Source of the DNA: Halobacterium litoreum | GTDB lineage: Archaea > Halobacteriota > Halobacteria > Halobacteriales > Halobacteriaceae | Assembly (NCBI RefSeq): GCF_021233415.1 | Contig: NZ_CP089466.1 | Coordinates: 744,001-808,000, forward strand | Direction of reading: 5' to 3' | DNA length: 64,000 nucleotides | Shown: in pieces, positions 17,641-26,417 of the stretch | Position numbering within the stretch: the stretch's first letter is position 1 | Layout: each line of letters opens with the position of its first letter | Position numbers and translations under genes: made by a program | The notes under the pieces: model-generated | The model's input: the letters and a program-made list of their open reading frames with translations, nothing else | Database searches by the model: none | Told to the model about the DNA's origin: nothing

Positions 17641-20157
17641 TCAGTCGTCGCTGGTCGACGCGACGCCGCCGTCGAGGACGCCCTGCGTGACCGACCGGGG
17701 CGCGTAGCGCGCCCACAGCGTAATCAGGCTCGGGAGCAGGAACACCGACACCACGAACGACGCGGTGAGCGCGAGCGACACGAGGATGGCGAAGTCCTGG
17801 AGAACCGGCGCGGGCGTGAGCAGCAACGCGAGGAACGCGCCGACCGACGTGAGCGTGCTCCCGAGGAGCGCGCCGCCGGTGCCGGTCGTCGCCTCGACGA
17901 GCGCGCCGTGGACCGACTTGCCGTCGGCGTACTCCTCGGCGAACCGGTCGCTGACGTGGATGTTGTAGTCGATGCCGAGGCCGATGACGAGGCTCAACAG
18001 CAACGCCGTGTTGACCGTCAGCGGGACGTTCAGCGCCCACATCCCGGCGACGACGAGCGCGGTCACCATCATGATGGGGACGCTCGTCACGAGACCGAGC
18101 GTCGCGCTCCCGAGCAGGAGTCGGTAGACGAGCGTCAGGAGGACGGCGACGCCAGCGAGCGCGAGCAGCAGCGTCTGGAGGATGTTCTCGGAGATGATGT
18201 CCCCGAGCACGACGTTCAGCGTCCCGACGCCCACGCCGACGACAGACGTCTCGCCGCCTTCGAGGGCGTCCGAGGCGTCGAGTACCGCCTGCCCCTGTTC
18301 GACGATGGTGGCGTCCGGCCGAATCGGCACGAGGACGCGCAGCGACGCGTAACCGCCGGGCGTCCGGTCGATGACGCGACTCGCCTCGTCGGGCGCCGCC
18401 GCGAACAGCGCGTCGTAGACGCTCGCGACGTCCTCCTCGGGGACGCCGTCGTCGTCCGTGTCTGCGGCCGCGAGTTCAGCCGCGAACTCCTCGTCCTCGG
18501 CGGCGACGGACGCCATCACCGTCACCGGCGACGCGACCGGAACGGTGTCGCCGCGCGTCAGCACCGCGTCGTAGTCGGCGGCCACGTCGGGCACGCGGGC
18601 GGCGGTCGCCAGCGCGTCCGGAGACGCCGCGCCGTCCGGGTGTTCTATCAGTATCGAGGAGCGCTTTCGCTCGCTCTCGGCGGCCGCCCGGTAGTTCTCG
18701 CCGACGTACCGCGCGTTGTCCCGGTACTGGGACACGTCCCACCCGATTGGGTCGGGGAGGTCTTGCTTCCACTCGGCGACGTCGGAGTTGAACTCCTGGA
18801 AGGACTTGCGTTGGAGGTCGCCCCACGCGGCGCCGCCCGCCGCGCCCGCGACGAGCGCGAGCACCAGCACGACCGGCGCCGCCCGGCGAGCGAGGCCCGC
18901 GCCGCTGGTCAGTATCGGGCGGAGCAGTCGGGTGTCGCCGAGCGGGCGCTTCCGGCGCTCGAACCCGACCCGGCCGAGCAGGCGGTCGATGGTGAGTTTC
19001 AGCGCCGGGACGAGCGTGACCGAGACGACGAACGTGGAGAGGACGCCGAGCGTCACGCCGATGCCGAGTTGCTTGATGACCCCGAGGTCGCTCGTCGCGT
19101 TCGCCATGAAGCCGACCGCGGCGGTGAGCGTGACGAGCGTGAGCGCGACGCTGACAGAGGAGAGGCTCCGAACCATCGGTTCGCGCATGTTCTCGCGCTC
19201 GCCGCGCTCCTCGCGGTAGCGCATGAAGACGTGGAGGCCGTAGTCGACGCTGAGGCCGACGATGAGAACCGGTCCGATGATGATGGTGAGGCTCGCGGGG
19301 ATGCGGAGCCACCCGAGGATGCCGAACATCCAGACGACCGAGAGGACGACCCCGGTGAACCCGACGATGACGTCCACGAGGTCGCGGTACGCGAACGCCA
19401 GCACCACGAGAATCACCAGCAGGGAGATGGGGACGACGAACTCGATGAGTTCGGGGAGCGGGCTCACCGCGTTCTCGGAGGCGTGCTCGCCGACGGTGAA
19501 CACGTCGGGCGAGTCGACTGTCTGGGCGGTTCGGTAGAGCGCCGCGGTGGCCGCCGACGTCTCGCTGTCGCTGCCGTCGAGTCGGAAGACGATGCGGTGG
19601 CTCTCGGCGGTCGCGGTGCCCGGTTCGTAGTCGGCCGGCAGCAACGCGAGCGCCCGCGAGTCGGCGGTGAGCGTCTCTCTCACGAGTGTCTCGACCCGGC
19701 TCGGGTCGGCCTCTCGGAGCGCCGCGAGTTGCTCCGAGAGCGACGCCTGCGGGTCACCTGCGGCGCGCGCACCGACGAAGTTCGCGACCCCGAACGCGGG
19801 CCGGTCGCCGACGGCCGCCGCGAGCGACTCGTTGTCTAATGCGGTCTGCTGGAACTCCAGCGACCGGACGAGCGCCGACTTCGACAGCGCGTTCCCGTCG
19901 GCGTCGCGCACGTACACCGGCGCCGCCATCGGGGCGTCGTCGTCCTGGGTCTCGTTGACGTACGCGGACTCGATGTACGAGCGCTTCTCGACGACTTCCG
20001 TTCCCTCGCCGATGCTGTCGCCGCCGTACGTGTTGCTACCGAGGTTCAGTTGCGTGACGCCCGCGCCGACGCCCGCGGTCAACAGCAGCATGACCACGAC
20101 GACGGCGACGTTGTGTTCGGTGACGACGCCGAACACGCGCTCCGTCAGGGACGTCAT
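17641..20157 (-). CDS. RND superfamily (MMPL-type) exporter
   Basis: This 838-residue protein has two repeated halves, each a single helix, a large exterior loop and five helices, making 12 membrane segments. The first helix is near residues 17-36 and the first loop about 40-230. The intramembrane motifs GLSVDYGLHVFMRYREE and GLGIDYNIHVSDRFAEE carry the Asp residues used for proton coupling. Related haloarchaeal proteins are annotated as MMPL or patched-family lipid or hydrophobic-compound exporters. No periplasmic adaptor gene is present, as usual in archaea. Substrate is unknown. The promoter region contains an inverted repeat around its TATA-like box. Confidence 0.9.
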   Translation of the reverse strand: MTSLTERVFGVVTEHNVAVVVVMLLLTAGVGAGVTQLNLGSNTYGGDSIGEGTEVVEKRSYIESAYVNETQDDDAPMAAPVYVRDADGNALSKSALVRSLEFQQTALDNESLAAAVGDRPAFGVANFVGARAAGDPQASLSEQLAALREADPSRVETLVRETLTADSRALALLPADYEPGTATAESHRIVFRLDGSDSETSAATAALYRTAQTVDSPDVFTVGEHASENAVSPLPELIEFVVPISLLVILVVLAFAYRDLVDVIVGFTGVVLSVVWMFGILGWLRIPASLTIIIGPVLIVGLSVDYGLHVFMRYREERGERENMREPMVRSLSSVSVALTLVTLTAAVGFMANATSDLGVIKQLGIGVTLGVLSTFVVSVTLVPALKLTIDRLLGRVGFERRKRPLGDTRLLRPILTSGAGLARRAAPVVLVLALVAGAAGGAAWGDLQRKSFQEFNSDVAEWKQDLPDPIGWDVSQYRDNARYVGENYRAAAESERKRSSILIEHPDGAASPDALATAARVPDVAADYDAVLTRGDTVPVASPVTVMASVAAEDEEFAAELAAADTDDDGVPEEDVASVYDALFAAAPDEASRVIDRTPGGYASLRVLVPIRPDATIVEQGQAVLDASDALEGGETSVVGVGVGTLNVVLGDIISENILQTLLLALAGVAVLLTLVYRLLLGSATLGLVTSVPIMMVTALVVAGMWALNVPLTVNTALLLSLVIGLGIDYNIHVSDRFAEEYADGKSVHGALVEATTGTGGALLGSTLTSVGAFLALLLTPAPVLQDFAILVSLALTASFVVSVFLLPSLITLWARYAPRSVTQGVLDGGVASTSDD

Positions 20158-20278
20158 CTGTTCGCCTCCGCGGTGTCGCGACGGTGATGCCGCTCGCTAC
20201 GGCGTCGGGGCTTCGACCGATAGGGGACCATACAGGTCGGTTGTCTGAACGAATCGCCTTAATCCTCGCGGAATCGTC

Positions 20279-20328
20279 CTAACACGCCGAATCTCGGGAG
20301 AAGAATAATTCCGGGTCGGGAGTGTTAG
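20279..20328 (-). promoter_or_regulatory. RND exporter promoter flanked by inverted half-sites
   Basis: A GAATTATTC box at 20304-20312 (minus strand) sits between CTAACAC (20322-20328) and GTGTTAG (20279-20285), which are inverted copies of each other. The predicted transcription start falls in the downstream half-site. This is an operator-like layout; the leader would be about 125 bases. It could also act as the terminator of the upstream gene. Confidence 0.4.
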
Positions 20329-20374
20329 AATAGATTTCCCGGGTCGGACTCCGGTGCCGTCCCGCGCGACGCGG

Positions 20375-21079
20375 TCACGCCAGTCGGTCGAGGTGTGTGC
20401 GCGCCTCCTCGACTGCCGTCTCGTCGCCCCGGACCGCGTCCCCGATGCGGCGTGCCGCCGACACGAGGCGCTCGCTGTCCTCGGGGGACACGTCGCCGTC
20501 CAGCGCCTTCACGCGCTTGACGTGCTCGCGGAGGCGTTCGAGCAGGCCGCGTTCCGGTTCCGGTGGCTCGTCGTCGAAGAAGGCTCGCACGTCGGCGCGG
20601 TAGGCGTCCACCGCCGCCGCGTACCCGAGTCCGCGCACCGCGCGCAGGGACTCGGGCACGTCCTCGGGCGCGGGCCGGTCGCCGTCCTCCGCGCCGTTCA
20701 GCAGCGCCAGCACGTAGCGCTCCTCGTTCTCGCCGACGCGGAGGGCGTCCCCGACGACGAGCGCCGCCCGCCGGAGTTCTTGGGCCGCGAGGTAGGTGTC
20801 GTCCAGTTCGAGGAGGTCACCGCCCGAGACGAACCCCCGGGACTGGCAGTAGTCGCGGCACGCGTCGGCCGCCGGGTCGAGTGCGCCCCGGAGGTCGTCG
20901 ACCGCCGCCTCGCGGGCCGCCGAGAGGTCGAGGTCGGCCGCGCCGTCGGTGTGCTGGGCGCGCTCGCCGACGCCGACGCTCCGCAGACTCCCGCAGTCCG
21001 GGCACTCCACGCTGCCCGTCTCGAAGTACGACCAGCGCGTCCCACACGACTTGCACTCGCGCTCGCCGCGAACGTCCAT
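20375..21079 (-). CDS. Zinc-ribbon haloarchaeal protein of unknown function (DUF7117-like)
   Basis: This 234-residue protein starts with a zinc ribbon, CKSCGTRW and CPDCGSL (two CxxC pairs), then a mostly helical region rich in Arg, Asp and Glu (SAARRIGDAVRGDETAVEEA). No catalytic motif is visible. It is probably a cytoplasmic nucleic-acid or protein-binding adaptor, by analogy with other zinc-ribbon proteins. ATG 21079 is preferred over a longer frame because the zinc ribbon begins at once and GGAGGT immediately precedes the ATG. Confidence 0.75.
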   Translation of the reverse strand: MDVRGERECKSCGTRWSYFETGSVECPDCGSLRSVGVGERAQHTDGAADLDLSAAREAAVDDLRGALDPAADACRDYCQSRGFVSGGDLLELDDTYLAAQELRRAALVVGDALRVGENEERYVLALLNGAEDGDRPAPEDVPESLRAVRGLGYAAAVDAYRADVRAFFDDEPPEPERGLLERLREHVKRVKALDGDVSPEDSERLVSAARRIGDAVRGDETAVEEARTHLDRLA

Positions 21080-21325
21080 ACCTCCGGGTTGGCGGGGCGG
21101 CGGGATAACTCCGGTGTCTCGCCGCCGAATGAGCGACACCCGGAATCTGTACCACCGCCACGCTTTTGTACGATTGCGCCGGACTCTCGGGTACGATGCC
21201 GAGTCAACGACTCTCGACTCCGGCCGCCGAGGATAGAGTAAGCCGCGGGGACGCGGCTGGTCGAGAAATCCGACCGCTCGCCTGACTGCTCCGCCGAGCG
21301 CCGCGGCGACCGGGTCGCCCTCCGC

Positions 21326-21706
21326 GTGGGCGGCGACGAACTGCTCCTCTCGCGCGACGACGCCGAACAGTTACGTGACTCGCTTTCCGGCGCGCTCGCG
21401 GCGCGCGAGACGTTCCTGAACACCGCGGGCCAGCACCGCCCAGACGGCGCGTACGTCGTGGAGCGCCGGGGCGCGGACTCCGCGGGCAACAGCAAGGTGT
21501 TCGCCTCCTTCGACGAACTCCGGCGGCTGTTCGACCGCCTGCCAGAGCGCTTCACAGCGGACGACCTCTCCGCGACAGGGCTGACGGCGGGCCGCCGGCA
21601 CATGGTGCTGTGGCACCTCGTCGAACACCCCGCGTTCGACTGCGAGTTGGCGAGCAGACAGCCCCTGACGGGCGAGAAGACGGCAACGGGGGTGGCCGAG
21701 CCGTAG
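21326..21706 (+). CDS. Haloarchaeal conserved protein (DUF7528-like), start uncertain
   Basis: This frame encodes 126 residues from GTG 21326 (VGGDELLLSRDDAEQLRDSL) and looks like a small soluble haloarchaeal protein with a helical middle (SFDELRRLFDRLP) and a C-terminal helix (RRHMVLWHLVEHPAF). The frame stays open upstream to a TAA at 21239-21241, and that extension (about 28 codons) contains no ATG, GTG or TTG, although it reads like coding sequence (GDRVALRVGGDEL). So the true start may be a rare codon, or an upstream frameshift removed the natural start. Ends 31 bases before the DUF1028 gene. Confidence 0.6.
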   Translation: MGGDELLLSRDDAEQLRDSLSGALAARETFLNTAGQHRPDGAYVVERRGADSAGNSKVFASFDELRRLFDRLPERFTADDLSATGLTAGRRHMVLWHLVEHPAFDCELASRQPLTGEKTATGVAEP

Positions 21707-21737
21707 GCTTTTGCCGGCGGCGGGCCACGCCTCGCGC

Positions 21738-22649
21738 ATGACGTTCTCCATCGTCGCGCGCGACCCCGAGACTGACGCGGTCGGAGTCGCCGTCCAGTCG
21801 AAGTTCGTCGGCGTCGGGGCCGTCGTCCCGTTCGTCAGCGCGGACGCCGGCGCCGTCGCCACGCAGAGTTTCGCGAACGTCGCGTACGGACCGGACGGCC
21901 TCGACTTGCTCCGGGACGGCGAGTCTGCCGCGGCGGTCGTGGACGCGCTCACCGACGCCGACGACGAGGCGCCCCAGCGACAGGTGGGCGTAGTTGGACA
22001 GGACGGCTCCGTCGCGGCGTTCACTGGCGAGGAGTGTTTCGACCACGCGAGCGACCGGCAGGGCGACCACTACACGGTGCAGGGGAACATCCTCGAGAAC
22101 CGCGAGACGGTGGACGCGATGGCCGACGCGTTCGAGGAGACCGACGGCGGTCTCCCGGAGCGCCTGATTGCGGCGCTGTACGCGGGCAACGAGGCGGGCG
22201 GCGACCAGCGCGGCGAGCAGTCCGCGGCGCTCTACGTCGCGAAACCCGAGGGCGGCTACGACGGGAACAACGACCGCTGGATAGACGTGCGCGTCGACGA
22301 CCACGACGAACCCATCGCGGAACTCGAGCGCGTGTTCCGCATCTACGACATCACGCTCCTCGAGCGCGAGGACCCCGAGGAGTTCGCGTCTCTCGACGGC
22401 GACACCGCAGAATCCGTCCTCGAAACGCTCGCCGAGTTGGGGTTCTACGACGCGGAGCCGAGCGAGGAGTTCGGCGAGGCGGAGCGCGAGGCCCTCGAGG
22501 CGTTCCGCGGGATGAACAACTTCGAGAACCACGACCTCGACGCGCTGGAGGACGCGCTCGCCCGGGGCTGGTCGGACGCGGACGGCGAGGGCGAGGACCG
22601 CATGGTCAACGCCATCTGGCACGGCTTAAGCCGGCTCGACAGGAAGTAG
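21738..22649 (+). CDS. DUF1028 family protein (Ntn-hydrolase-like)
   Basis: This 303-residue protein starts MTFSIVARDPETDAVGVAVQS, with Thr2 positioned like an N-terminal nucleophile; DUF1028 proteins are structurally related to Ntn hydrolases. YTVQGNILENRETVDAM and GDQRGEQSAALYVAKPEGGY are conserved in the family. The last 80 residues are an acidic helical extension that may be a peptidoglycan-binding-like or halophile-specific module. Catalysis is unproven for the family. It lies between the DUF7528-like gene and convergent citZ. Confidence 0.85.
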   Translation: MTFSIVARDPETDAVGVAVQSKFVGVGAVVPFVSADAGAVATQSFANVAYGPDGLDLLRDGESAAAVVDALTDADDEAPQRQVGVVGQDGSVAAFTGEECFDHASDRQGDHYTVQGNILENRETVDAMADAFEETDGGLPERLIAALYAGNEAGGDQRGEQSAALYVAKPEGGYDGNNDRWIDVRVDDHDEPIAELERVFRIYDITLLEREDPEEFASLDGDTAESVLETLAELGFYDAEPSEEFGEAEREALEAFRGMNNFENHDLDALEDALARGWSDADGEGEDRMVNAIWHGLSRLDRK

Positions 22650-22687
22650 GCGCGCTCGGCGTTCGCGGCGGTGTGGTGTCCAGTGAT

Positions 22688-23821
22688 TTATCGCTCGTCG
22701 ACCGGCGTCCACTCGCGGTCGGTGTCGCCGACGTACGAGGCGCGCGGCCGGATGAGGCGGTTGTCTTCGAGTTGTTCGAGGCAGTGGGCGGTCCACCCGC
22801 CGGCGCGCGCGACGGCGAACGTCGGCGTGAACAGTTCCTTCGGGACGCCGACGCCGTTCAGGAGGACGGCGGTGTAGAACTCGACGTTCGTCTCCAGGCG
22901 CAAGTCGGGGCGGTGTTCGGCTAGCACGTCGACGGCGGTGTCCTCGAACTCGCGGGCGGCGTCGAAGAACGCGCGCTGGTCGCGGCCCTCGTAGAACGTC
23001 TCGGCGGCGTCCTGCAGGACGGCGGCGCGGGGGTCGCGGACCTGGTAGACGCGGTGGCCGAAGCCCATCACGCGGTCGCCGGCGTCGAGAATCTCGTGGA
23101 CGAGGCTGGCGGGGTCGTCGCGCGCCGCGGCGTCCTCCAGCATCGTGAGGACGGGGCCGGGCGCGCCGCCGTGGAGCGGGCCCTTGAGCGCGCCGACGGC
23201 GCCCGTGACGGCGGACACCACGTCAGACTCGGTGGAGACGATGGTGCGCGCGGTGAACGTCGAGGCGTTGAGGCCGTGGTCGACGACCGAGTTGAGGTAG
23301 GTTTCGAGGCCGCGAACGCGCTCCTCGCTGGGCTCCTCGCCGTCGAGCATGTAGAGGTAGTTCGCGGCGTGCCGGAGGTCCTCGCGGGGTTCGACCGGCT
23401 CCTCGCCCTTTCGGGCGCGCCAGTACGCGGCGGCGACTGTCGGAAGTTGCGCGACCGAGAGGCGCGCGTCCGTCTCGGGGTCCTCGTCGCCCTCGCGGGT
23501 CAGGGGAGCGGCTGCGATGCCCATGCGGACGGCGTCCATCGCGGGCAGGTCTCGCTGGGCGGCGTCGACCACGGTGTCGATGGCGTCCGGATGGACGGCG
23601 CGCTTGCCGGCGAGGTCCGCGCGGAAGTCGGCGAGTTCGCTCTCGGTGGGGAGTCGGTCCTCGTACAGCAGAAACAGCGTCTCCTCGTAGGTGGCGTTGG
23701 GCGCGAGTTCCGCGAGCGGGAAGCCGCCGATGACGAGTTCGCCGTTCTCGCCGTCGACTCGCGAGAGTCGGGTCTCGGCGACCGTGACGCCTTCGAGGCC
23801 GCGCTGGAGGTCGTCTGTCAT
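22688..23821 (-). CDS. citZ: Citrate synthase
   Basis: This enzyme condenses oxaloacetate and acetyl-CoA to start the TCA cycle. The 377-residue protein has the active-site regions DHGLNASTFTARTIVSTES (His), GALKGPLHGGAPG (His) and MGFGHRVYQVRDPRA (His, Arg), and the N-terminal motif GGFPLAELA. Length and order match the short archaeal/Gram-positive type rather than the larger allosteric type. It is a single gene; the small gene at 23903 is divergent. Confidence 0.96.
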   Translation of the reverse strand: MTDDLQRGLEGVTVAETRLSRVDGENGELVIGGFPLAELAPNATYEETLFLLYEDRLPTESELADFRADLAGKRAVHPDAIDTVVDAAQRDLPAMDAVRMGIAAAPLTREGDEDPETDARLSVAQLPTVAAAYWRARKGEEPVEPREDLRHAANYLYMLDGEEPSEERVRGLETYLNSVVDHGLNASTFTARTIVSTESDVVSAVTGAVGALKGPLHGGAPGPVLTMLEDAAARDDPASLVHEILDAGDRVMGFGHRVYQVRDPRAAVLQDAAETFYEGRDQRAFFDAAREFEDTAVDVLAEHRPDLRLETNVEFYTAVLLNGVGVPKELFTPTFAVARAGGWTAHCLEQLEDNRLIRPRASYVGDTDREWTPVDER

Positions 23822-23902
23822 CGCTTCGGGGTTTCGGCGGCGGGGGCTTGAAACTACTCGTCGGTGCGGTGATTGATACCGGTGGGGCCGTTAGGGGGGC
23901 GT

Positions 23903-24049
23903 ATGCGAGACGAGGAGGAGATTCGCGACCAGTACGAGTTCCTCGTCGAGGAACTCGAATCCGAGGAGATGAACCACGAGGGCGTCCGCGAGATGTTCAC
24001 GTACTACCGGCGCGCGCTCGGCTGGGTGTTAGAAGAAGAACACATGTAG
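23903..24049 (+). CDS. Small acidic haloarchaeal protein, 48 residues
   Basis: The frame ATG 23903 to TAG 24047-24049 encodes an acidic, helical 48-residue protein (MRDEEEIRDQYEFLVEEL at the N terminus, MFTYYRRALGWVLEEEHM at the C terminus). It has a GGGGGG tract 7 bases before the ATG. Similar short proteins occur in haloarchaea, but I know no function. The aromatic C-terminal helix suggests dimerisation or partner binding. It is followed after about 25 bases by the predicted small-RNA promoter. Confidence 0.7.
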   Translation: MRDEEEIRDQYEFLVEELESEEMNHEGVREMFTYYRRALGWVLEEEHM

Positions 24050-24104
24050 CGGCAGGGCTTTCGACCGGGGATAGTTTTATTATCGTCCCGCGTTTTGACT
24101 CAGG

Positions 24105-24191
24105 TGACGCTTCGCTTTGGAGGGCCGAAGCGTCAGCGGGGACCAATTCAGGGCGGCTGCGGGGCCGGAGTTTCCGGCCTCGCATCCTTTT
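24105..24191 (+). ncRNA. Candidate small RNA with its own promoter and terminator-like hairpin
   Basis: TTTTATTA at 24075-24082 is a good TATA-like box; 26 bases on is 24105, exactly where a perfect 10-bp stem begins (TGACGCTTCG 24105-24114, complement 24126-24135). A single-stranded linker of 23 bases follows, then an 11-pair hairpin with one G-T pair and a GTT loop (24159-24183) and the tract ATCCTTTT ending at 24191. The whole would be an RNA of about 87 bases. No reading frame with support crosses it. A further weak hairpin (24223-24238) follows. It is not recognisable as SRP RNA, RNase P RNA or a box C/D guide. Confidence 0.5.
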
Positions 24192-24293
24192 CCGTTGCGC
24201 TACGCTCGACAGTCAGTTCTCTGCGGCTCGCTCGCCGCGACGAGGTAGTTAGTTATCCGACAAAAAGACGTTTTCTCCGACAGCAGGAAGTGT

Positions 24294-24569
24294 TCAGGCG
24301 ATGTCGAGGTCGCCCGACGCGGCGTCTTCGCCGTCCGCCCACTCCAGTTCGAACTCGACGCTGAGTTCGTCCGCGCCGCTCCCCGTCTCGCGTTCGGCCT
24401 TCACCTCGAAGGCCACGTTCGTCGGCGGGTCGAGGGTGACCGACTGGTCGCCCGCGGACAGCGTGAGGTCGCCGCCCGCGTCGAGTTTGTCGGCGACGGT
24501 GCGGAGGTAGTTCGCGACGTCGCTGCGGGACTGCGTGGACTCGCTCTCGAAGATGACTTCTTCGGGCAT
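24294..24569 (-). CDS. Amphi-Trp domain protein
   Basis: This 91-residue acidic protein matches the amphi-Trp domain family by its start (MPEEVIFESESTQSRSDVANY), the LRTVADKLDAGGDLTLSAGDQ middle and a C-terminal beta region with FELEWADG. The family is small, soluble and of unknown function, common in haloarchaea. ATG 24569 fits the family N terminus; a longer frame from 24596 does not. Downstream on its strand is a T5 tract at 24281-24285 that may terminate it. Confidence 0.85.
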   Translation of the reverse strand: MPEEVIFESESTQSRSDVANYLRTVADKLDAGGDLTLSAGDQSVTLDPPTNVAFEVKAERETGSGADELSVEFELEWADGEDAASGDLDIA

Positions 24570-24713
24570 GCATCCGGATACGTGAGCCACCGGCATACGT
24601 TCGTCGCCCGGGACATGTCACGAGAAGAACCGGGAAGTACGACGCCTCGTTGCACTCTTTAGGCCACCACACTTATGCTATCACGCGAGAAATTCCTTCC
24701 GAGAGCGAGACAT

Positions 24714-24992
24714 ATGCACGACTTGACAGGGTTTCAGCGCGACCTGCTCTACGTGGTCGCGGGGCTGGACGAACCGCACGGACTCGCCATCAAGGAGGAA
24801 CTCGAAGACTACTACGAGTCCGAGATTCACCACGGCCGCCTCTACCCGAACCTCGACACGCTCGTCGACAAGGGCCTCGTCGACAAGGGGCAACTCGACC
24901 AGCGCACGAACTACTACACGCTGACGCGCCGCGGCGACCGCGAAATCACCGCGCGCCGCGAGTGGGAAGCCCAGTACGTCGACCTCGACTGA
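24714..24992 (+). CDS. PadR family winged-helix regulator
   Basis: This 92-residue regulator starts MHDLTGFQRDLLYVVAGLDE and contains the PadR winged helix with IHHGRLYPNLDTLVDKGLVDKG as recognition helix and turn, and a wing (NYYTLTRRGDREI). It lacks the long C-terminal dimerisation helix of classical PadR, which is usual for the haloarchaeal subgroup. A frame extends upstream to 24675, but the family start is at 24714. Its stop TGA touches the ATG of the next gene, suggesting coupling. Confidence 0.88.
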   Translation: MHDLTGFQRDLLYVVAGLDEPHGLAIKEELEDYYESEIHHGRLYPNLDTLVDKGLVDKGQLDQRTNYYTLTRRGDREITARREWEAQYVDLD

Positions 24993-25235
24993 ATGGTCTC
25001 GGCGCGCACCGCCACCGCGGCCGTCGGCGTGCTCGCCAGCCTCGCGGTCAGCGTCGTCCTCTGGCAGGTCTTCGACGTCGCGCTGTTCTTCCTCGCCGTC
25101 CCGTTCGTTCCCTTCCTCTTCCGGAGCCGCGACGACCGCCCGTCCGTCCGCGAGTGCCCGGCGTGTGGCTTCCGCACCCGCGACGCCGGCTTCGACTACT
25201 GTCCGCGGGACGGCACCGAACTCGAACGCGATTAA
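24993..25235 (+). CDS. Membrane-anchored zinc-ribbon protein
   Basis: This 80-residue protein has two hydrophobic helices (about 8-26 and 28-43) followed by a cytoplasmic zinc ribbon: CPACGFRT and, 16 residues on, YCPRDGTEL. The ATG follows directly on the PadR stop, so the two are probably made together. The stop codon overlaps that of the convergent AI-2E family gene by a few bases. Function unknown; a membrane sensor or regulator partner is an inference. Confidence 0.75.
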   Translation: MVSARTATAAVGVLASLAVSVVLWQVFDVALFFLAVPFVPFLFRSRDDRPSVRECPACGFRTRDAGFDYCPRDGTELERD

Positions 25236-26371
25236 GCGTCCGCGCCGTCGTCTTCCTCGTCGCTCCCGTCGCCGCCGAACGGGCTGGGGCCGAGCGCCTC
25301 GGGTTCGATGGGGTCGCCCGCGACGAGTTCGGGCAGGACGATGCGCACGAAGTGGACCACGAGCACGAGTACGACCGGCCCCAAGAAGAGGCCGTACCAG
25401 CCCCAGAGCAGGGGGCCGAAGATGTACGCGAGCATCACGAGCCCGAGGTGGAGGTCGCGGCCAGAGACGTACGGGCGCAACACGAGGTCCGGAATCACGT
25501 CCACGACGACGAACGCGACGACGCCGAACGTCCCGAGGAACGCGTAGCCGCCGCCCTGCTGGACGACGAGGTACGCGAGCCACCCGCCCAGCGGGAGGTA
25601 GACGAGTTTGATGCCGACGATGGGGACGAGGCTCGCGACGCCGGTGAGCATCCCCAACAGTGCGGGGTACGGGATGCCGACGCCGGCGGGCGCCAGCGAG
25701 TCGAGCGCGCTGTAGGAGACGGCGGCGATGACGCCCGTGACGAACGCGAACAGGATGTTCCCGAAGAAGACGTGCGAGAAGTCGCGGTCGACCGCCCGAC
25801 CGTACGTCTCCACGACGCCGGCGTCGTCGCCGAACTGCCGGCGGAACCACGACGCGAGCTTGTGGTCGTCCCGGAGCAGGTAGAACGCGATGGTTATCAT
25901 CGCGAACAGGTGGACGAAGAAGTTCGTGAGGAAGCCGGCGTAGCCGACGGCGTTCTCGGCGACGGTCTGGAGTGCGGCCTGCACGGACGGCTCGCCGAGC
26001 AGCGACTGCGGGTCCTCGACGGCCGCGGAGACGTCGATGTACGGCCCGAGCAGCGACTCCAGTTGGCCGAGGTTCGCGCCGCGCGCGGCGAGGAACGCGT
26101 CCAGTTCCTGGAGGCCGACGGCGGTGGTGTACGCGACCAACAGGAGCACCGGGAGTGCGAGCGTGAAAAGCGAGACGAGCGCGGCGAGCGTCGGCGGCCG
26201 AATCCACCGCTTCAGGCGGCGGTAGACGGGCCGCGTCGCGTAGTAGACGAAGACGCCGAAGACGAACGTCCCGACGAACGAGTAGACGGTGTACGCGAGC
26301 GCGCCGGCGAGCGCGAGCGCCACCGCCCACCACGCGACGCGCGCCCGGTCGGCGTTCTCGAAGGCGGTCAT
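25232..26371 (-). CDS. AI-2E family transporter (PerM/TqsA-like permease)
   Basis: This 379-residue membrane protein has about eight hydrophobic segments and the typical central and C-terminal motifs (NILFAFVTGVIAAVSY, YPALLGMLTGVASLVPIVG, FVVVDVIPDLVLRPYVSG). Family members include the autoinducer-2 exporter TqsA and sodium/proton antiporters, so the name does not fix the substrate. The acidic tail (DGSDEEDDGADA) is halophile-typical. The 3' end overlaps the stop of the convergent zinc-ribbon gene by 4 bases. Confidence 0.9.
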   Translation of the reverse strand: MTAFENADRARVAWWAVALALAGALAYTVYSFVGTFVFGVFVYYATRPVYRRLKRWIRPPTLAALVSLFTLALPVLLLVAYTTAVGLQELDAFLAARGANLGQLESLLGPYIDVSAAVEDPQSLLGEPSVQAALQTVAENAVGYAGFLTNFFVHLFAMITIAFYLLRDDHKLASWFRRQFGDDAGVVETYGRAVDRDFSHVFFGNILFAFVTGVIAAVSYSALDSLAPAGVGIPYPALLGMLTGVASLVPIVGIKLVYLPLGGWLAYLVVQQGGGYAFLGTFGVVAFVVVDVIPDLVLRPYVSGRDLHLGLVMLAYIFGPLLWGWYGLFLGPVVLVLVVHFVRIVLPELVAGDPIEPEALGPSPFGGDGSDEEDDGADA

Positions 26372-26417
26372 TACGTGTCAGCGCGGCGGCGGCGACCAAA
26401 AAACCACCTGCGTGGCG

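Noticed and set aside
24105-24245. SRP RNA, RNase P RNA or box C/D RNA
   Set aside because: Length and conserved motifs do not match any of these, so only a generic small RNA is proposed.
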